Assembly: GCF_001598335.1 (NCBI RefSeq) | Contig: NZ_BCYT01000003.1 | Location: 248,001-312,000 of the forward strand | Direction of reading: 5' to 3' | Length of the DNA: 64,000 nucleotides | Source of the DNA: Sphingobium abikonense NBRC 16140 | GTDB taxonomy: Bacteria > Pseudomonadota > Alphaproteobacteria > Sphingomonadales > Sphingomonadaceae | Part shown: positions 53,237 through 62,162 of the stretch, piece by piece | Position numbering within the stretch: the stretch's first letter is position 1 | Layout: every line of letters begins with the position of its first letter | Position numbers and translations under genes: made by a program | Notes under the pieces: model-generated | What the model was told of the DNA's origin: nothing | Database searches by the model: none | Seen by the model: the letters and a program-made list of their open reading frames with translations, nothing else

Positions 53237-54099
53237 AGCCCGTCCTCCGCCGGGGCCGCCAGCCCCCGGCCGTTAAGGTCGATGAGATGCGCCAGTACCG
53301 ACCGGCCTGCCGCGCCATAAAGGCGCGGATCGACGCCCTTGTACATCTCCGACACCATGTCGGGGATCGCGCTGTCGCCATGGCGCGCCAGGAACCGCAA
53401 AATCTGCCCTTCGCGCTGCTTGCGATGGCCCATCATGCCGCGCACCAGCCGCTGCGGATTGTCGATCGGATCGCCATGGGCGGGGTAGTAGATCGCGTCG
53501 TCCCGCTCGGCCAGCAGCTGCATCGAGCGCATATAGGCGGTCATGTTGCCATCGGGTGGAGAAATCACGCTGGTCGACCAGCCCATGACATGATCGCCGG
53601 TGAATAGCGCCTTTTCCTTGCGCAGAGCAAAGCACAGATGATTGGACGTATGGCCCGGCGTCGCCACCGCCTCCAGCGTCCAGCCTGGCCCTTCCACCGT
53701 CTCGCCATCGCCCAGCACCCGGTCGGGCCGATAGTCCGCGTCGAACGCCGCGTCCGCGCGCGGGCCGTCATCCTCCAGCGTCAGCGGCGCGCAGCCGATG
53801 ACCGGCGCGCCCGTCGCCGCGCTCAGCGGCCGCGCGGCCGGGCTGTGATCGCGATGGGTATGGGTGCACAGGATCGCGACGACTGGCCGTCCGCCAATCG
53901 CCCGCGCGATCGCGGCGAGATGGTCGGCGTCGTCCGGTCCCGGATCGATCACCGCCACCGCCTCGCCGCCCACGACATAGGTCTGCGTGCCGGTATAGGT
54001 GAAGGGCGACGGATTGGGCGCCAGCACCCGGCTCACGAGCGGCGACAGTGTCATCGAAACGCCCGTGGGCAGGTCAACCGGGTCGAAAGGAGATGCCAT
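53221..54099 (-). CDS. MBL-fold metallo-hydrolase (glyoxalase II/LACTB2-like)
   Basis: 292 residues from ATG 54099. The metallo-beta-lactamase motif THTHRDHSPA (about 75-86) gives the first metal-site ligands. VATPGHTSNHLCF, FTGDHVMGW and YPAHGDPIDNPQ supply the remaining ones. The C-terminal winged-helix-like LVRGMMGHRKQREGQILRFL segment is typical of the LACTB2/RNase-like MBL hydrolase group. Substrate unknown; hydrolysis of thioesters or RNA are both found in this group. It is the first gene of a small minus-strand pair with DUF4230 (16-base overlap). Confidence 0.92.
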   Translation of the reverse strand: MASPFDPVDLPTGVSMTLSPLVSRVLAPNPSPFTYTGTQTYVVGGEAVAVIDPGPDDADHLAAIARAIGGRPVVAILCTHTHRDHSPAARPLSAATGAPVIGCAPLTLEDDGPRADAAFDADYRPDRVLGDGETVEGPGWTLEAVATPGHTSNHLCFALRKEKALFTGDHVMGWSTSVISPPDGNMTAYMRSMQLLAERDDAIYYPAHGDPIDNPQRLVRGMMGHRKQREGQILRFLARHGDSAIPDMVSEMYKGVDPRLYGAAGRSVLAHLIDLNGRGLAAPAEDGLWRAA

Positions 54100-54156
54100 G
54101 GGACCCATGTGCCCATTTCGCACCCGATTTCAAGGGCCGCCCGACGCCCGCGGCAC

Positions 54157-54996
54157 TCAGCGATTGCCGCCGATCAGGTCGCCAAATTCGCCCAGCAGCG
54201 ATCCTTCGCCTCTATTCTGCCCGCCCCGGCTGCCGGCCGCCGCCAGCATCCGTCCGGCGAGGCGCGAAAAGGGCAGGGACTGGATCCACACATGCCCCGG
54301 TCCGCGCAGCCGCGCGAAGAACGCGCCTTCGCCGCCGAAGATCATGGATTTGACACCGCCCGCGGCCACCAGGTCGAAATCGACGCTGGGCGTCATCGCC
54401 GCCAGGCAACCGGTGTCGACATGCAGTTCCTCGCCCGAGGCCAGTTCCTTTTCCACCAGCGTGCCGCCCATCTGCACGAACACCCATCCATCGCCCGACA
54501 ATCGCTGCATGATGAAGCCTTCGCCACCGAACAGGCCGGTCATGATCCGCTTCTGGAAATGCACGCCGATCGCCACGCCCTTGGCGGCGGCCAGGAAACT
54601 GTCCTTCTGGCAGATCAGCGCGCCGCCATATTGGTCGAGCTTGAGGGGCAGGATCGACCCAGGTGTGGGCGAGGCAAAGGCGACCCGCGCCTTTCCATGA
54701 CCCTGATGGGTGAAGACGGTGGTGAACAGGCTTTCCCCCGTCACCAGCCGCTTGCCCGCGCCCAGCAACTTGCCCATGAAGCCGCCGTCCGCGCCGCCGC
54801 TGCCGTCGCCGAACACCGTCGTCATGCTGATCGCGCCGTCCTTCCATACCATCGCGCCCGCTTCGGCGACCGCGCTTTCGCCCGGGTCCAGCTCAATCTC
54901 CAGAAACTGCAATTCCTGGCCCTTGATCTCGAAATCGATGTCGTCGGACAGGCTGGCGCTGCGATGATGGCTCCAGGGGGAATTGGGCATGGACAT
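54157..54996 (-). CDS. AIM24/TIGR00266 family protein
   Basis: 279 residues. AGGAG lies before the ATG. The AIM24-like double beta-roll is visible in FEIKGQELQFLEIELDPGES, VAEAGAMVWKDGAISMTT, LFGGEGFIMQRLSGDGWVFV, HVDTGCLAAMTPSVDFDLV and MIFGGEGAFFARLRGPGHVW. Gly-rich loops between strands and a disordered tail (GGQNRGEGSLLGE) complete it. Yeast Aim24 is mitochondrial; the bacterial role is unknown. Confidence 0.92.
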   Translation of the reverse strand: MSMPNSPWSHHRSASLSDDIDFEIKGQELQFLEIELDPGESAVAEAGAMVWKDGAISMTTVFGDGSGGADGGFMGKLLGAGKRLVTGESLFTTVFTHQGHGKARVAFASPTPGSILPLKLDQYGGALICQKDSFLAAAKGVAIGVHFQKRIMTGLFGGEGFIMQRLSGDGWVFVQMGGTLVEKELASGEELHVDTGCLAAMTPSVDFDLVAAGGVKSMIFGGEGAFFARLRGPGHVWIQSLPFSRLAGRMLAAAGSRGGQNRGEGSLLGEFGDLIGGNR

Positions 54997-55154
54997 GGAC
55001 TCCTGCGGATCAAAGGATGCCTCTCCTTACCGGATCACGTGATGCCCGAAAACCGTTCACTCTTGCCCATGCGCCTGTGCCATTTCAGGCCAGTGCGTCG
55101 CCGGGTGTTCGCGCGCGCTTGGCGGCGCGCCTGCAAGCCTCTAAGGAGCGCGCC

Positions 55155-56093
55155 ATGCGCTTCCTGTCCACCGCCCTGCTTTTGTCCGCCGCCGTCGCCG
55201 CGACCGCGCTCGCGCAGGGCCAATCCGCGCCCTTCACGCTCAGCGACTCGGGCCGCGGCTACGCTACCCTGTCGGACGCCCTGAACGCGATCGGCGAGGG
55301 GCAGGGCACCATCATCGTTGCGCCCGGTACCTATCGCCAATGCGCGGTGCAGCAGGGCGGCGTCGTCACCATCCGCGCCGCAAAGCCCGGCACCGCCATT
55401 TTCGACGGCGTGCCGTGCGAAGGGAAGGGGGCGCTTGTCGCGCGCGGCCGAGCCACCACCGTCGATGGCATTGTTTTCCAGAATATCAGCGTGCCCGACG
55501 GCAATGGCGCTGGCATCCGCCTCGAAAGCGGCGACCTTAGCGTCACCAACAGCCTGTTCCGCAACAGCGAGGAAGGCATTTTGACCGGCGACTATGCCGG
55601 CGGTCGTGTCAGCATCGACAAATCGACCTTCCGCAAGCTTGGCCGCTGCGACCGCGATCTCGATTGCGCCCATGGCATCTATATCGGCCGCCTCGCCAGC
55701 CTCTCCGTCACCAACAGCCGGTTCGATGAAGGCAATGGCGGTCATTATCTCAAAACCCGCACGCCGCGCGTCACCATCACCGGCAACAGCTTCGACGACA
55801 GCGCCGGGCACCTGACCAATTACATGATTGACCTGTCCAACGGCGCGACCGGCACGATCAGCGGCAATGAAATGGTGCAGGGCAAGGACAAGGATAATTG
55901 GTCCGCCTTCATCACCGTCGCGCCCGAAGGTCGGGAAAACAGCAGCGCGGGCCTTGTCATCGACGGCAATCGCGCCGGTTTCGTGCCGGGGCTGGAGCGC
56001 GGCTCCACCTTCGTCGCCAATTTCACCAATGATGCCGTGCGCATCGGCCGCAACCAGCTTGCCCCCTCGATGAAGGTCAGCGACCGGCGCTGA
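55155..56093 (+). CDS. Secreted right-handed parallel beta-helix protein
   Basis: 312 residues from ATG 55155, preceded by AAGGAG. Signal peptide STALLLSAAVAATALAQGQ. The mature protein has the rung pattern of a pectate-lyase-like beta-helix: GTIIVAPGTYRQCAV, TIRAAKPGTAIFDGV, VDGIVFQNISVPDGNGAGI, LSVTNSLFRNSEEGILTG, LSVTNSRFDEGNGGHYLKT and VTITGNSFDDSAGHL. Asn ladders are present. Catalysis cannot be read from the sequence; a polysaccharide lyase/hydrolase or a structural surface protein are both possible. It stands alone. Confidence 0.88.
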   Translation: MRFLSTALLLSAAVAATALAQGQSAPFTLSDSGRGYATLSDALNAIGEGQGTIIVAPGTYRQCAVQQGGVVTIRAAKPGTAIFDGVPCEGKGALVARGRATTVDGIVFQNISVPDGNGAGIRLESGDLSVTNSLFRNSEEGILTGDYAGGRVSIDKSTFRKLGRCDRDLDCAHGIYIGRLASLSVTNSRFDEGNGGHYLKTRTPRVTITGNSFDDSAGHLTNYMIDLSNGATGTISGNEMVQGKDKDNWSAFITVAPEGRENSSAGLVIDGNRAGFVPGLERGSTFVANFTNDAVRIGRNQLAPSMKVSDRR

Positions 56094-56129
56094 CTTGCGC
56101 CGCACTCATTCCGCCGCGATAAGCCGCCG

Positions 56130-56324
56130 ATGCGTAGCACCTATGACGGCGCGACCGTGCGCCTCTATCATCTGGGCGATGACGGTGGCGTCACCACCCT
56201 GCTTTATGGTCCCCTGACGGAAGCGCTGCGCGTTGCCGATCAGCAGCCGGCCGACATGCAGGACGGCCTTTTCATCGCCACCGACAATGATGTCGTCGCC
56301 TATCTCGACCTGATCGAGGACTGA
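56130..56324 (+). CDS. Small hypothetical protein, 64 residues
   Basis: Reads MRSTYDGATVRLYHLGDD and ends VVAYLDLIED. Alternating hydrophobic and polar residues and a helix at LTEALRVADQQPADMQDGLF suggest a small folded protein, and the codon use matches the neighbours. It begins 36 bases after the beta-helix gene and ends four bases before the stop of the DUF454 gene on the other strand. No family recognised. Confidence 0.6.
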   Translation: MRSTYDGATVRLYHLGDDGGVTTLLYGPLTEALRVADQQPADMQDGLFIATDNDVVAYLDLIED

Positions 56325-56328
56325 AGCC

Positions 56329-56682
56329 TCACGCCTCCGGCCGGCTCCAGATCCAGCTGCCGCCGATCAGCGCGGCGGCGACCGGGATCAGGAACCAGGG
56401 CCAGGGCGACAGGATCAGCGCCAGCACGATGCTGAATCCGAAGGCTGCCACCGCCGCGATTTTGCCGCGCCGGCTGATCGCGCCACGTTCGCGCCAGCGG
56501 CGGATATGCGGCCCGAACTGCCGATGGTTGAGCAGCTTGGCTTCCAGCCGCGGACTGGACCGGGCGAAGCAGAAGGCTGCCAGGATCATGAACGGCACCG
56601 TCGGCAACAGCGGCAGAAACGCCCCGATCGCCCCTAGACCGATCGAAAGAAACCCCGCGATAAGATAGAGGTGCCGCCGCAT
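56329..56682 (-). CDS. YbaN/DUF454 family inner-membrane protein
   Basis: 117 residues in the usual YbaN size with the family marks FLSIGLGAIGAFLPLLPTVP, FMILAAFCFARSSPRLEAKL, HRQFGPHIRRWRERGAISRR and GKIAAVAAFGFSIVLALILS. Four hydrophobic segments are present. YbaN's function is unknown. The start is 16 bases past the end of the acetyltransferase gene on the same strand, so the two could be co-transcribed. Confidence 0.92.
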   Translation of the reverse strand: MRRHLYLIAGFLSIGLGAIGAFLPLLPTVPFMILAAFCFARSSPRLEAKLLNHRQFGPHIRRWRERGAISRRGKIAAVAAFGFSIVLALILSPWPWFLIPVAAALIGGSWIWSRPEA

Positions 56683-56698
56683 GGGGTGCGCCTCTGTC

Positions 56699-57118
56699 CT
56701 AAAGCCGCTTGCTCAGAAAAAAGCGCTTTTCCCCGACTGGATGGTCGGCAATCTCGCCGCACAGACTGAACCCCATCTTCTCGTAGAAGCCCCGCGCCTG
56801 AAAGGAATAGGTGTCGAGCCAGATGCCGATGCACCCTTGCGCTTGCGCAATCTCCTCCGCCCTGCGTATCAGGGCCGTGCCATGGTCGGCCCCGCGATGC
56901 GCCTCGGGAATGGCCAGAAACTCGATGAACATCCAGTCATAGCTGCACTTGCCCCATAGGCCGCCGACATGCTGGCCTTCCTCATCGGTCAGCAATATGG
57001 CGACCGGCCGTGTCTTGGGATCGCCCGCGCGGTCGATATTATAGGCGCGCAGCGGCGCAATCACGGCATCCCGATCGCTTTCGGAAGGCTGTTCGGGAAT
57101 GGTCAGGCGCAAAGTCAT
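56699..57118 (-). CDS. GNAT-family N-acetyltransferase
   Basis: 139 residues. GNAT motifs: VGGLWGKCSYDWMFIEFLAI (strand 4), then PEAHRGADHGTALIRRAEEI with the R/Q-x-x-G-x-G/A pyrophosphate loop replaced by HRGADHG, and IGIWLDTYSFQARGFYEKMG with FYEKMGF near the end. It transfers acetyl from acetyl-CoA to an amine; the acceptor is not evident. The gene is followed by DUF454 on the same strand. Confidence 0.9.
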   Translation of the reverse strand: MTLRLTIPEQPSESDRDAVIAPLRAYNIDRAGDPKTRPVAILLTDEEGQHVGGLWGKCSYDWMFIEFLAIPEAHRGADHGTALIRRAEEIAQAQGCIGIWLDTYSFQARGFYEKMGFSLCGEIADHPVGEKRFFLSKRL

Positions 57119-57165
57119 GCGCCTGTCTTAGCGCTTGCGCCCCGGCATACAATGCCGCCCACTCG

Positions 57166-58533
57166 TCACGCCGCCGGCAGCCGCAGCCGCACCAGCAATC
57201 CGCCCAGGTCCTCGCTTTCCTCCAAGGCGACGGTGCCACCGTAAATCTCCGCCACATCGCGCACGATGGCGAGGCCAAGGCCAGTGCCGGGCTTGCCCGA
57301 ATCAAGCCGCACGCCCCGGTCGAAGATGCGCACGCGCTCCTCCTCGGGAATGCCCATGCCGTCATCCTCGACCTGGATCTCCACCATGCCGCCGCTGCGG
57401 GCGACCACGGTCGCGAACACGCTTCCGCCACCATATTTGGCGGCATTCTCGATCACATTGCCCAGCATCTCGTCCAGGTCCTGCCGCTCCACGCGAACGG
57501 CCGCGTCCTTGTCGCCATCCATGTCGATCCGCGCGTCGGGGTAGAGGCGCTGGACCGCTCGCTCCACCGCGCCCAGGCTTTTCCACACATCCGCCCGGCT
57601 CTGCGCCGCGCCGCGCCGGCCGACCGCGCGCGCGCGGGCCAGATGATGGTCCACCTGCCGCCGCATCGTCGTCGCCTCGCGGATCACCGCATCGCCCAGG
57701 TCCGGCGCCTTGGCGGTCGCGGCGTTCATGATGACGGTCAGCGGGGTCTTGAGCGCATGGGCCAGGTTGCCCGCATGGGTGCGCGCTTCTTCCGCCTGCC
57801 GCTCATTATGAGCAAGGAGGGCGTTCAATTCCTCCACCATCGGCAATACTTCGGCGGGCATCGGCTCTGTCACCCGGCTTTTCTCGCCCCCCCGCATCCG
57901 GATGATTTCCAGCCGCACCTTGCGTAGCGGGCGCAGCCCGTAGATCGTCTGCAACGTCGCCAGCACGAACAGCCCCAGCGCCAGCAGCGCGAAACTCTTG
58001 AACAGGGTGGACCGCAACGTCTTTATCTGGGCGTCGAGGCCCGATCGCGCCTGCGCCACCATGAACAGCCAGCGCGTATTCGATCCGGGCAGCACCACGG
58101 TGCGTTCCATGATGCGCAGGTCCTCGCCGGGAAACTGCTTGCTGTTATAGACATGCAAGTGGCGGTCGTCATGCTCGGCCGGCGCCTTCAATGCCCGGTC
58201 CCATAGCGACCGCGACCGCCAATCCTCATGCCCTTTGGCACTGATCTGATAATATAGCCCGCTATTGGGCTCCAGGAATCGCTGGTCGGCAAGTTCCCGG
58301 TTGAACAGCACTTCGCCATCGGGGCCGATTTCCGACGCGGCGATCATCGCCGTCAGCACATAATTCATGCCGTCGTCGAAATTGCGGGTGATCGCGTCCG
58401 ACAGCACCCGGTCCAGCGCCACGCCGCCGCCGATCAGCAGCACGCTGATCCACAGCGCGGCGATACCGATCATGCGCCGGCTGATGGAACCGGTCGAGCG
58501 GACGGGGGGAGGGGATATCGCGTCGCTTGCCAA
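57166..58533 (-). CDS. Two-component sensor histidine kinase
   Basis: 455 residues from a TTG start at 58533, the first start codon after the repeat element. There is no ribosome site upstream, so the true start could be ATG 58473. Two membrane segments (about 21-40 and 175-198) frame a periplasmic domain (FDDGMNYVLTAMIAASEIG; a PAS/PDC-like sensor). HAMP-like linker, then the H-box NLAHALKTPLTVIMN (His near 259), N-box NVIENAAKYGG (near 361) and DDGMGIPEEE and GKPGTGLGLAIVRD ATP lids. It is PhoQ-like in layout. The response regulator gene lies upstream on the same strand. Confidence 0.92.
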   Translation of the reverse strand: MASDAISPPPVRSTGSISRRMIGIAALWISVLLIGGGVALDRVLSDAITRNFDDGMNYVLTAMIAASEIGPDGEVLFNRELADQRFLEPNSGLYYQISAKGHEDWRSRSLWDRALKAPAEHDDRHLHVYNSKQFPGEDLRIMERTVVLPGSNTRWLFMVAQARSGLDAQIKTLRSTLFKSFALLALGLFVLATLQTIYGLRPLRKVRLEIIRMRGGEKSRVTEPMPAEVLPMVEELNALLAHNERQAEEARTHAGNLAHALKTPLTVIMNAATAKAPDLGDAVIREATTMRRQVDHHLARARAVGRRGAAQSRADVWKSLGAVERAVQRLYPDARIDMDGDKDAAVRVERQDLDEMLGNVIENAAKYGGGSVFATVVARSGGMVEIQVEDDGMGIPEEERVRIFDRGVRLDSGKPGTGLGLAIVRDVAEIYGGTVALEESEDLGGLLVRLRLPAA

Positions 58534-58537
58534 AAGG

Positions 58538-58650
58538 CCGTTCGCCCTGAGTAGCCACTGAGCGAAGTCGAAGTGGCGTATCGAAGGGTTCGTGCCAGGT
58601 GCTTCGATACGGGATTTCGACTTCGCTCAATCCCTACTCAGCACGAACGG
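58538..58650. repeat. Sphingomonad palindromic repeat, copy 3 (113 bp)
   Basis: Terminal inverted repeats CCGTTCGCCCTGAGTAG and CTACTCAGCACGAACGG match at 15 of 17 positions; the inner repeat CGTATCGAAG (58577-58586) and CTTCGATACG (58602-58611) is perfect. The core GAGCGAAGTCGAAGTGGCGT is nearly identical to copy 1. It fills almost the whole gap between the response regulator stop and the kinase start. Confidence 0.9.
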
Positions 58651-58654
58651 TGGA

Positions 58655-59320
58655 TTACCTGCCCGGCTCGTCCAGGCTGTAGCCCAGGCCCCGGATGGTG
58701 GTGATGACGTCGGCGCCCAATTTCTTGCGGATGCGCGTCACGAACACTTCGATCGTATTGGAATCGCGGTCGAAATCCTGATCGTAGATATGCTCGATCA
58801 ATTCGGTGCGGCTCACCACCTTGCCCTTGTGGTGGAGCAGATAGCTCAGCAGCTTATATTCCTGCGCCGTCAGCTTCACCGGATCGCCCTTCAGCGTCAC
58901 CTTGCCCGACCGCGTGTCCAGCCGCACGTCGCCCGCCGTCAACTCGCTCGACGCATTGCCCGACGCGCGGCGAATGAGCGCGCGCAGCCGCGCGATCAGT
59001 TCCTCGCTCTGGAAGGGCTTGGCCAGATAATCGTCGGCACCCGCGTCCAGCCCGGCGACCTTGTCGGACCAGCTGTCGCGCGCGGTCAGCACCAGCACGG
59101 GGAAGGTCTTGCCCTCCTTGCGCCATTTGTCGAGCACGGTCAGCCCGTCGATCGTGGGCAGGCCCAGGTCCAGCACCACCGCGTCATAGCTTTCGGTGGA
59201 CCCCAGGAAATGTCCGTCCTCGCCGTCCGTCGCCAGGTCGACGGCATAGCCCGCGCCTTCCAGAGTGGTTCTGAGCTGATGGCCCAGGCTCGGTTCATCC
59301 TCGACGATCAGCAGGCGCAT
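58655..59320 (-). CDS. OmpR-family response regulator
   Basis: 221 residues. The receiver domain reads MRLLIVEDEPSLGHQL with phospho-acceptor Asp51 in VVLDLGLPTIDGL and the switch region VLTARDSWSDK, DDYLAKPFQSEELIARLRAL. The C-terminal winged helix (about 125-218) has LTAQEYKLLSYLLHHKGKV and VEVFVTRIRKKLGADVITTI (read in parts). It is 45 bases downstream of the PepSY gene and upstream of the kinase. Its PhoP/OmpR-like layout means it probably binds direct repeats; none are recognised here. Confidence 0.96.
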   Translation of the reverse strand: MRLLIVEDEPSLGHQLRTTLEGAGYAVDLATDGEDGHFLGSTESYDAVVLDLGLPTIDGLTVLDKWRKEGKTFPVLVLTARDSWSDKVAGLDAGADDYLAKPFQSEELIARLRALIRRASGNASSELTAGDVRLDTRSGKVTLKGDPVKLTAQEYKLLSYLLHHKGKVVSRTELIEHIYDQDFDRDSNTIEVFVTRIRKKLGADVITTIRGLGYSLDEPGR

Positions 59321-59365
59321 GGGCGTGTATTTCCGTTTCTGTTATGACCAGTATGCGGCGCGGGG

Positions 59366-59680
59366 TCAGCGCGCCATGCCGATAATATCGCCTGTCCGGC
59401 CGTCGGCATCAACCCACATGACCTTTCCGTTCTTCACATATTTCAGACGATAGCGGTTGGATGACGGGTTGAACTCGCTGCCGACATAGGTTGCGCCGCC
59501 CACGGCGGCGTCGACACGGCGCTTGATCATGGAAAAGGGCATGACATGACCGTCCAGCATCGCGCGGCGGGCGGCATCCTGTTCATCGCGGCGTCCACCG
59601 GCGTCGGCGGCGGGGATCATCAGCATCGCGGCCATCAGCATGCCGGCGCCGGCTGTCAGGCTTTTCCACTTCATCATCAT
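59366..59680 (-). CDS. PepSY domain-containing secreted protein
   Basis: 104 residues from the first ATG of an MMM run (59680); no clear ribosome site. The signal SLTAGAGMLMAAMLMIPAADA is followed by a PepSY-like domain (about 30-100): DEQDAARRAMLDGHVMPFSM, IKRRVDAAVGGATYVGSEF, RYRLKYVKNGKVMWVDADG and RTGDIIGMAR. PepSY proteins often precede OmpR-type two-component genes and may tune the kinase or a periplasmic protease. It is divergent from the DUF389 gene. Confidence 0.85.
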   Translation of the reverse strand: MMMKWKSLTAGAGMLMAAMLMIPAADAGGRRDEQDAARRAMLDGHVMPFSMIKRRVDAAVGGATYVGSEFNPSSNRYRLKYVKNGKVMWVDADGRTGDIIGMAR

Positions 59681-59777
59681 GGGCATGCCATAGGTGCAGG
59701 CCATTGAACAGGTGGTGAATGATGGCATGGCGGTGGCGGCTGGAAAGCCGCGCCGCGCTCGATTATGGCGCTGTGTC

Positions 59778-61271
59778 ATGATGATGCAGGACGAAAGGCC
59801 CGTTGCCGATCCGCCACTCTGGCGCGCCGTGCCCCGCTGGTGGCGCGGCCATGTGATCCGCGAAATCGACCATCAGGCGGTGGTCGATCGCGTGCGCGAA
59901 GATGATGGGTGGAGCCCGCGCTACGCCTTCATGATCCTCATGTCGGCGGGCATTGCGGTGCTGGGACTGTTGCTGTCTTCGCCGGCCGTGGTGATCGGCG
60001 CGATGCTTATCTCTCCGCTCATGGGGCCGATCGTTGGCCTGGGCTTCGCGCTCGCCACCGTCGATTCGCGCGAGATTCGCCGCACGCTTTTCACCCTGGC
60101 CGTCGGCGCGCTCATCGCCATCCTCTTCACCGCCTTCATCGTTCTGCTGTCCCCGCTTCAGACCGTGACGGCGGAAATCGCCGCGCGCACCCGGCCCAAT
60201 CTCTTCGACCTCATGGTCGCGCTCTTTTCCGCGCTGGCGGGCGCCTATGCGATGATCCGGGGGAAGGCGGGCACCATCGTGGGCGTCGCCATCGCCACCG
60301 CGTTGATGCCGCCGCTCGCAACCGTCGGCTTTGGTGTCGCGACGCTCAACGCCACCGTGGCGGGCGGCGCCTTCCTGCTCTTCTTCACCAACTTCGTGAC
60401 GATCGCGCTGGCGGCGGGTATCATGGCGCGGCTCTATGGCTTTGGCCGGGAACTCTCGCCCCGGCAAAGCTGGATGCAGAGCGTCTTCATCGGCGTCATC
60501 TTCTTTGCCCTCGCCGTGCCGCTGGGCCTGTCGCTGCGCCAGATCGCCTGGGAATCCAATGCCGCCCGCGAGGCGCGCGACGTCATCCGCCGCGAATTTG
60601 CCGATGATGCCCGCATCTCGCAGCTCGATATAGATTTCGACGCCCGGCCGCTGTCCGTCACCGCCAGCGTCCTGACCAGTCGCTATGAACGTAACGCGAC
60701 GACGCGCGCCAGCCGCGTGCTCAGCGACATGCTGGGCCAGCCCGTCGCGCTCGACATCGAACAGATTCGCGTGGGCGAAGGGACCGACACCGAAAACGCC
60801 CAGCTGCTCGCTGTCCAGACCGCGCGGCGCGAAGTGCAGGGCCAGGTCGATCGCCTGACCGACCGGCTCGCGCTCATCGCCGGGGTCGATCCCGACGCTG
60901 TCACCATCGATACCGGGCGCAAGCGGGCGCTGGTGCGCGCGCGGCCGCTGCCCGAAGCGGGCCTTGCCACCTACCGCGTGCTCGAACAGCGCGCCGCCGC
61001 CATGGCGCCCGGCTGGACGATCGAGGTCGAACCGCCCGTGCTGCCCTTGCCTGATATCGCTCTCAATGAGGATGGCGCGCCGGCCAATGCTGAAACGCTG
61101 GCGCTGGCGCTATGGGCGGCGCAGCGCGTCGGCCTGCCCATCGACATGGCCGTGCGCGGAGACGATCATCCCGCCCTGACGCAGCCCTTCGCTGATCGCG
61201 GCGTCGATGTGCGCCTGACGCAAGGCGCCAGCGCGGACCGGGCGGCCCTGCGCTGGCGCATCGCGGAATAA
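59778..61271 (+). CDS. DUF389 (TIGR00341-type) membrane protein
   Basis: 497 residues from an ATG triplet at 59778 (MMMQDERP). Six or so membrane helices in the first half carry the family marks MLISPLMGPIVGLGFALATV, ALFSALAGAYAMIRGKAGTI, VGVAIATALMPPLATVGFGV and FVTIALAAGIMARLYGF. The second half is a soluble regulatory-like domain rich in Arg and Ala (about 290-497). The function of DUF389 is unknown; the tandem GxxxG helices suggest a transporter or scaffold. It is divergent from PepSY. Confidence 0.9.
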   Translation: MMMQDERPVADPPLWRAVPRWWRGHVIREIDHQAVVDRVREDDGWSPRYAFMILMSAGIAVLGLLLSSPAVVIGAMLISPLMGPIVGLGFALATVDSREIRRTLFTLAVGALIAILFTAFIVLLSPLQTVTAEIAARTRPNLFDLMVALFSALAGAYAMIRGKAGTIVGVAIATALMPPLATVGFGVATLNATVAGGAFLLFFTNFVTIALAAGIMARLYGFGRELSPRQSWMQSVFIGVIFFALAVPLGLSLRQIAWESNAAREARDVIRREFADDARISQLDIDFDARPLSVTASVLTSRYERNATTRASRVLSDMLGQPVALDIEQIRVGEGTDTENAQLLAVQTARREVQGQVDRLTDRLALIAGVDPDAVTIDTGRKRALVRARPLPEAGLATYRVLEQRAAAMAPGWTIEVEPPVLPLPDIALNEDGAPANAETLALALWAAQRVGLPIDMAVRGDDHPALTQPFADRGVDVRLTQGASADRAALRWRIAE

Positions 61272-61287
61272 GCGCGGGTTCAGCGCG

Positions 61288-62019
61288 TCACTTGTCGAGC
61301 GCATATTGCACGGTCAGCGTCACCGACGCACTGACCTGCCCCGGCTCCACCGGCGTCACCGGCGCGGCGTCGGCCTTGAACCGCGCGCTCTGCATCATCG
61401 GCATGGGCGGCTGGCCGCCGCTGTTGCTTTCGCTGATCGACACCAGCCGGGCGGCGCGATAGCCGGCCGCCTGCGCATAATAGTCCGCCTGCGCCTTCGC
61501 ACTCTTCAGCGCCGCGCCGCGCGCCTGCACCAGCAGGGGCGACGGATCGTCGATCGAGAAGGTCGGTCCGCTGATATTGGTCGCGCCCGCCGCCACCATG
61601 GCGTCCAGCGACGCGCCGACGCGCTTGATGTCGCGCAGCTTGACCGTCAGCTGGTTCGACGCCTCATAACCGATAAAGCGCGGCCCCTGCGGCTGGCCGT
61701 CCTGATTGCTATAATCATATTGCGCGCTCAGGTTGATGCCGCTGGTCTGGATATCCTTCTTGGCGATGCCGGCCCTGGCCAGCGCCGCGATCAGCTTTTC
61801 CGTCTGCGCCGCATTCTGCTGCATCGCCGCCTGCGCCGTCGGCGCGCGGGTCTGGACGCCGGTGCCCACGGTCGCGACATCGGGCGCGGCTTCGACGCTT
61901 TCGGTCACGTTCAGCGTCACGACCGGCGCTGTCTCGGCGATGGTGACGCTGGTCTGCGCCAGGCCGGCTGCGGGGATCGCAGCGGCGCCAAGCGCCATCA
62001 GGGCGAGGGCGGATTTCAT
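61288..62019 (-). CDS. SIMPL/DUF541 family periplasmic protein
   Basis: 243 residues with signal peptide LALMALGAAAIPAAGLAQTS. The SIMPL pattern is VVTLNVTESVEAAPDVATVG, MQQNAAQTEKLIAALARAGI, AKKDIQTSGINLSAQYDYSN, RFIGYEASNQLTVKLRDIK and GAALKSAKAQADYYAQAAGY. Members include an interleukin-receptor-associated protein SIMPL and bacterial periplasmic proteins such as BP26; these may assemble as ring-like oligomers. It converges on DUF389. Confidence 0.92.
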   Translation of the reverse strand: MKSALALMALGAAAIPAAGLAQTSVTIAETAPVVTLNVTESVEAAPDVATVGTGVQTRAPTAQAAMQQNAAQTEKLIAALARAGIAKKDIQTSGINLSAQYDYSNQDGQPQGPRFIGYEASNQLTVKLRDIKRVGASLDAMVAAGATNISGPTFSIDDPSPLLVQARGAALKSAKAQADYYAQAAGYRAARLVSISESNSGGQPPMPMMQSARFKADAAPVTPVEPGQVSASVTLTVQYALDK

Positions 62020-62162
62020 CTATGGGTCTCCTCTGCAAAAATTCGCTGCATCCGTGATTGGCCGGGATGCGATGAACGGACGCTGTGCACCGGTGAAAGC
62101 CGTGCGACAGCTTTCGGGTTCCCCACTTGCCCTGCCGCCCCTTACCCCCTAGCTGCACCGCC

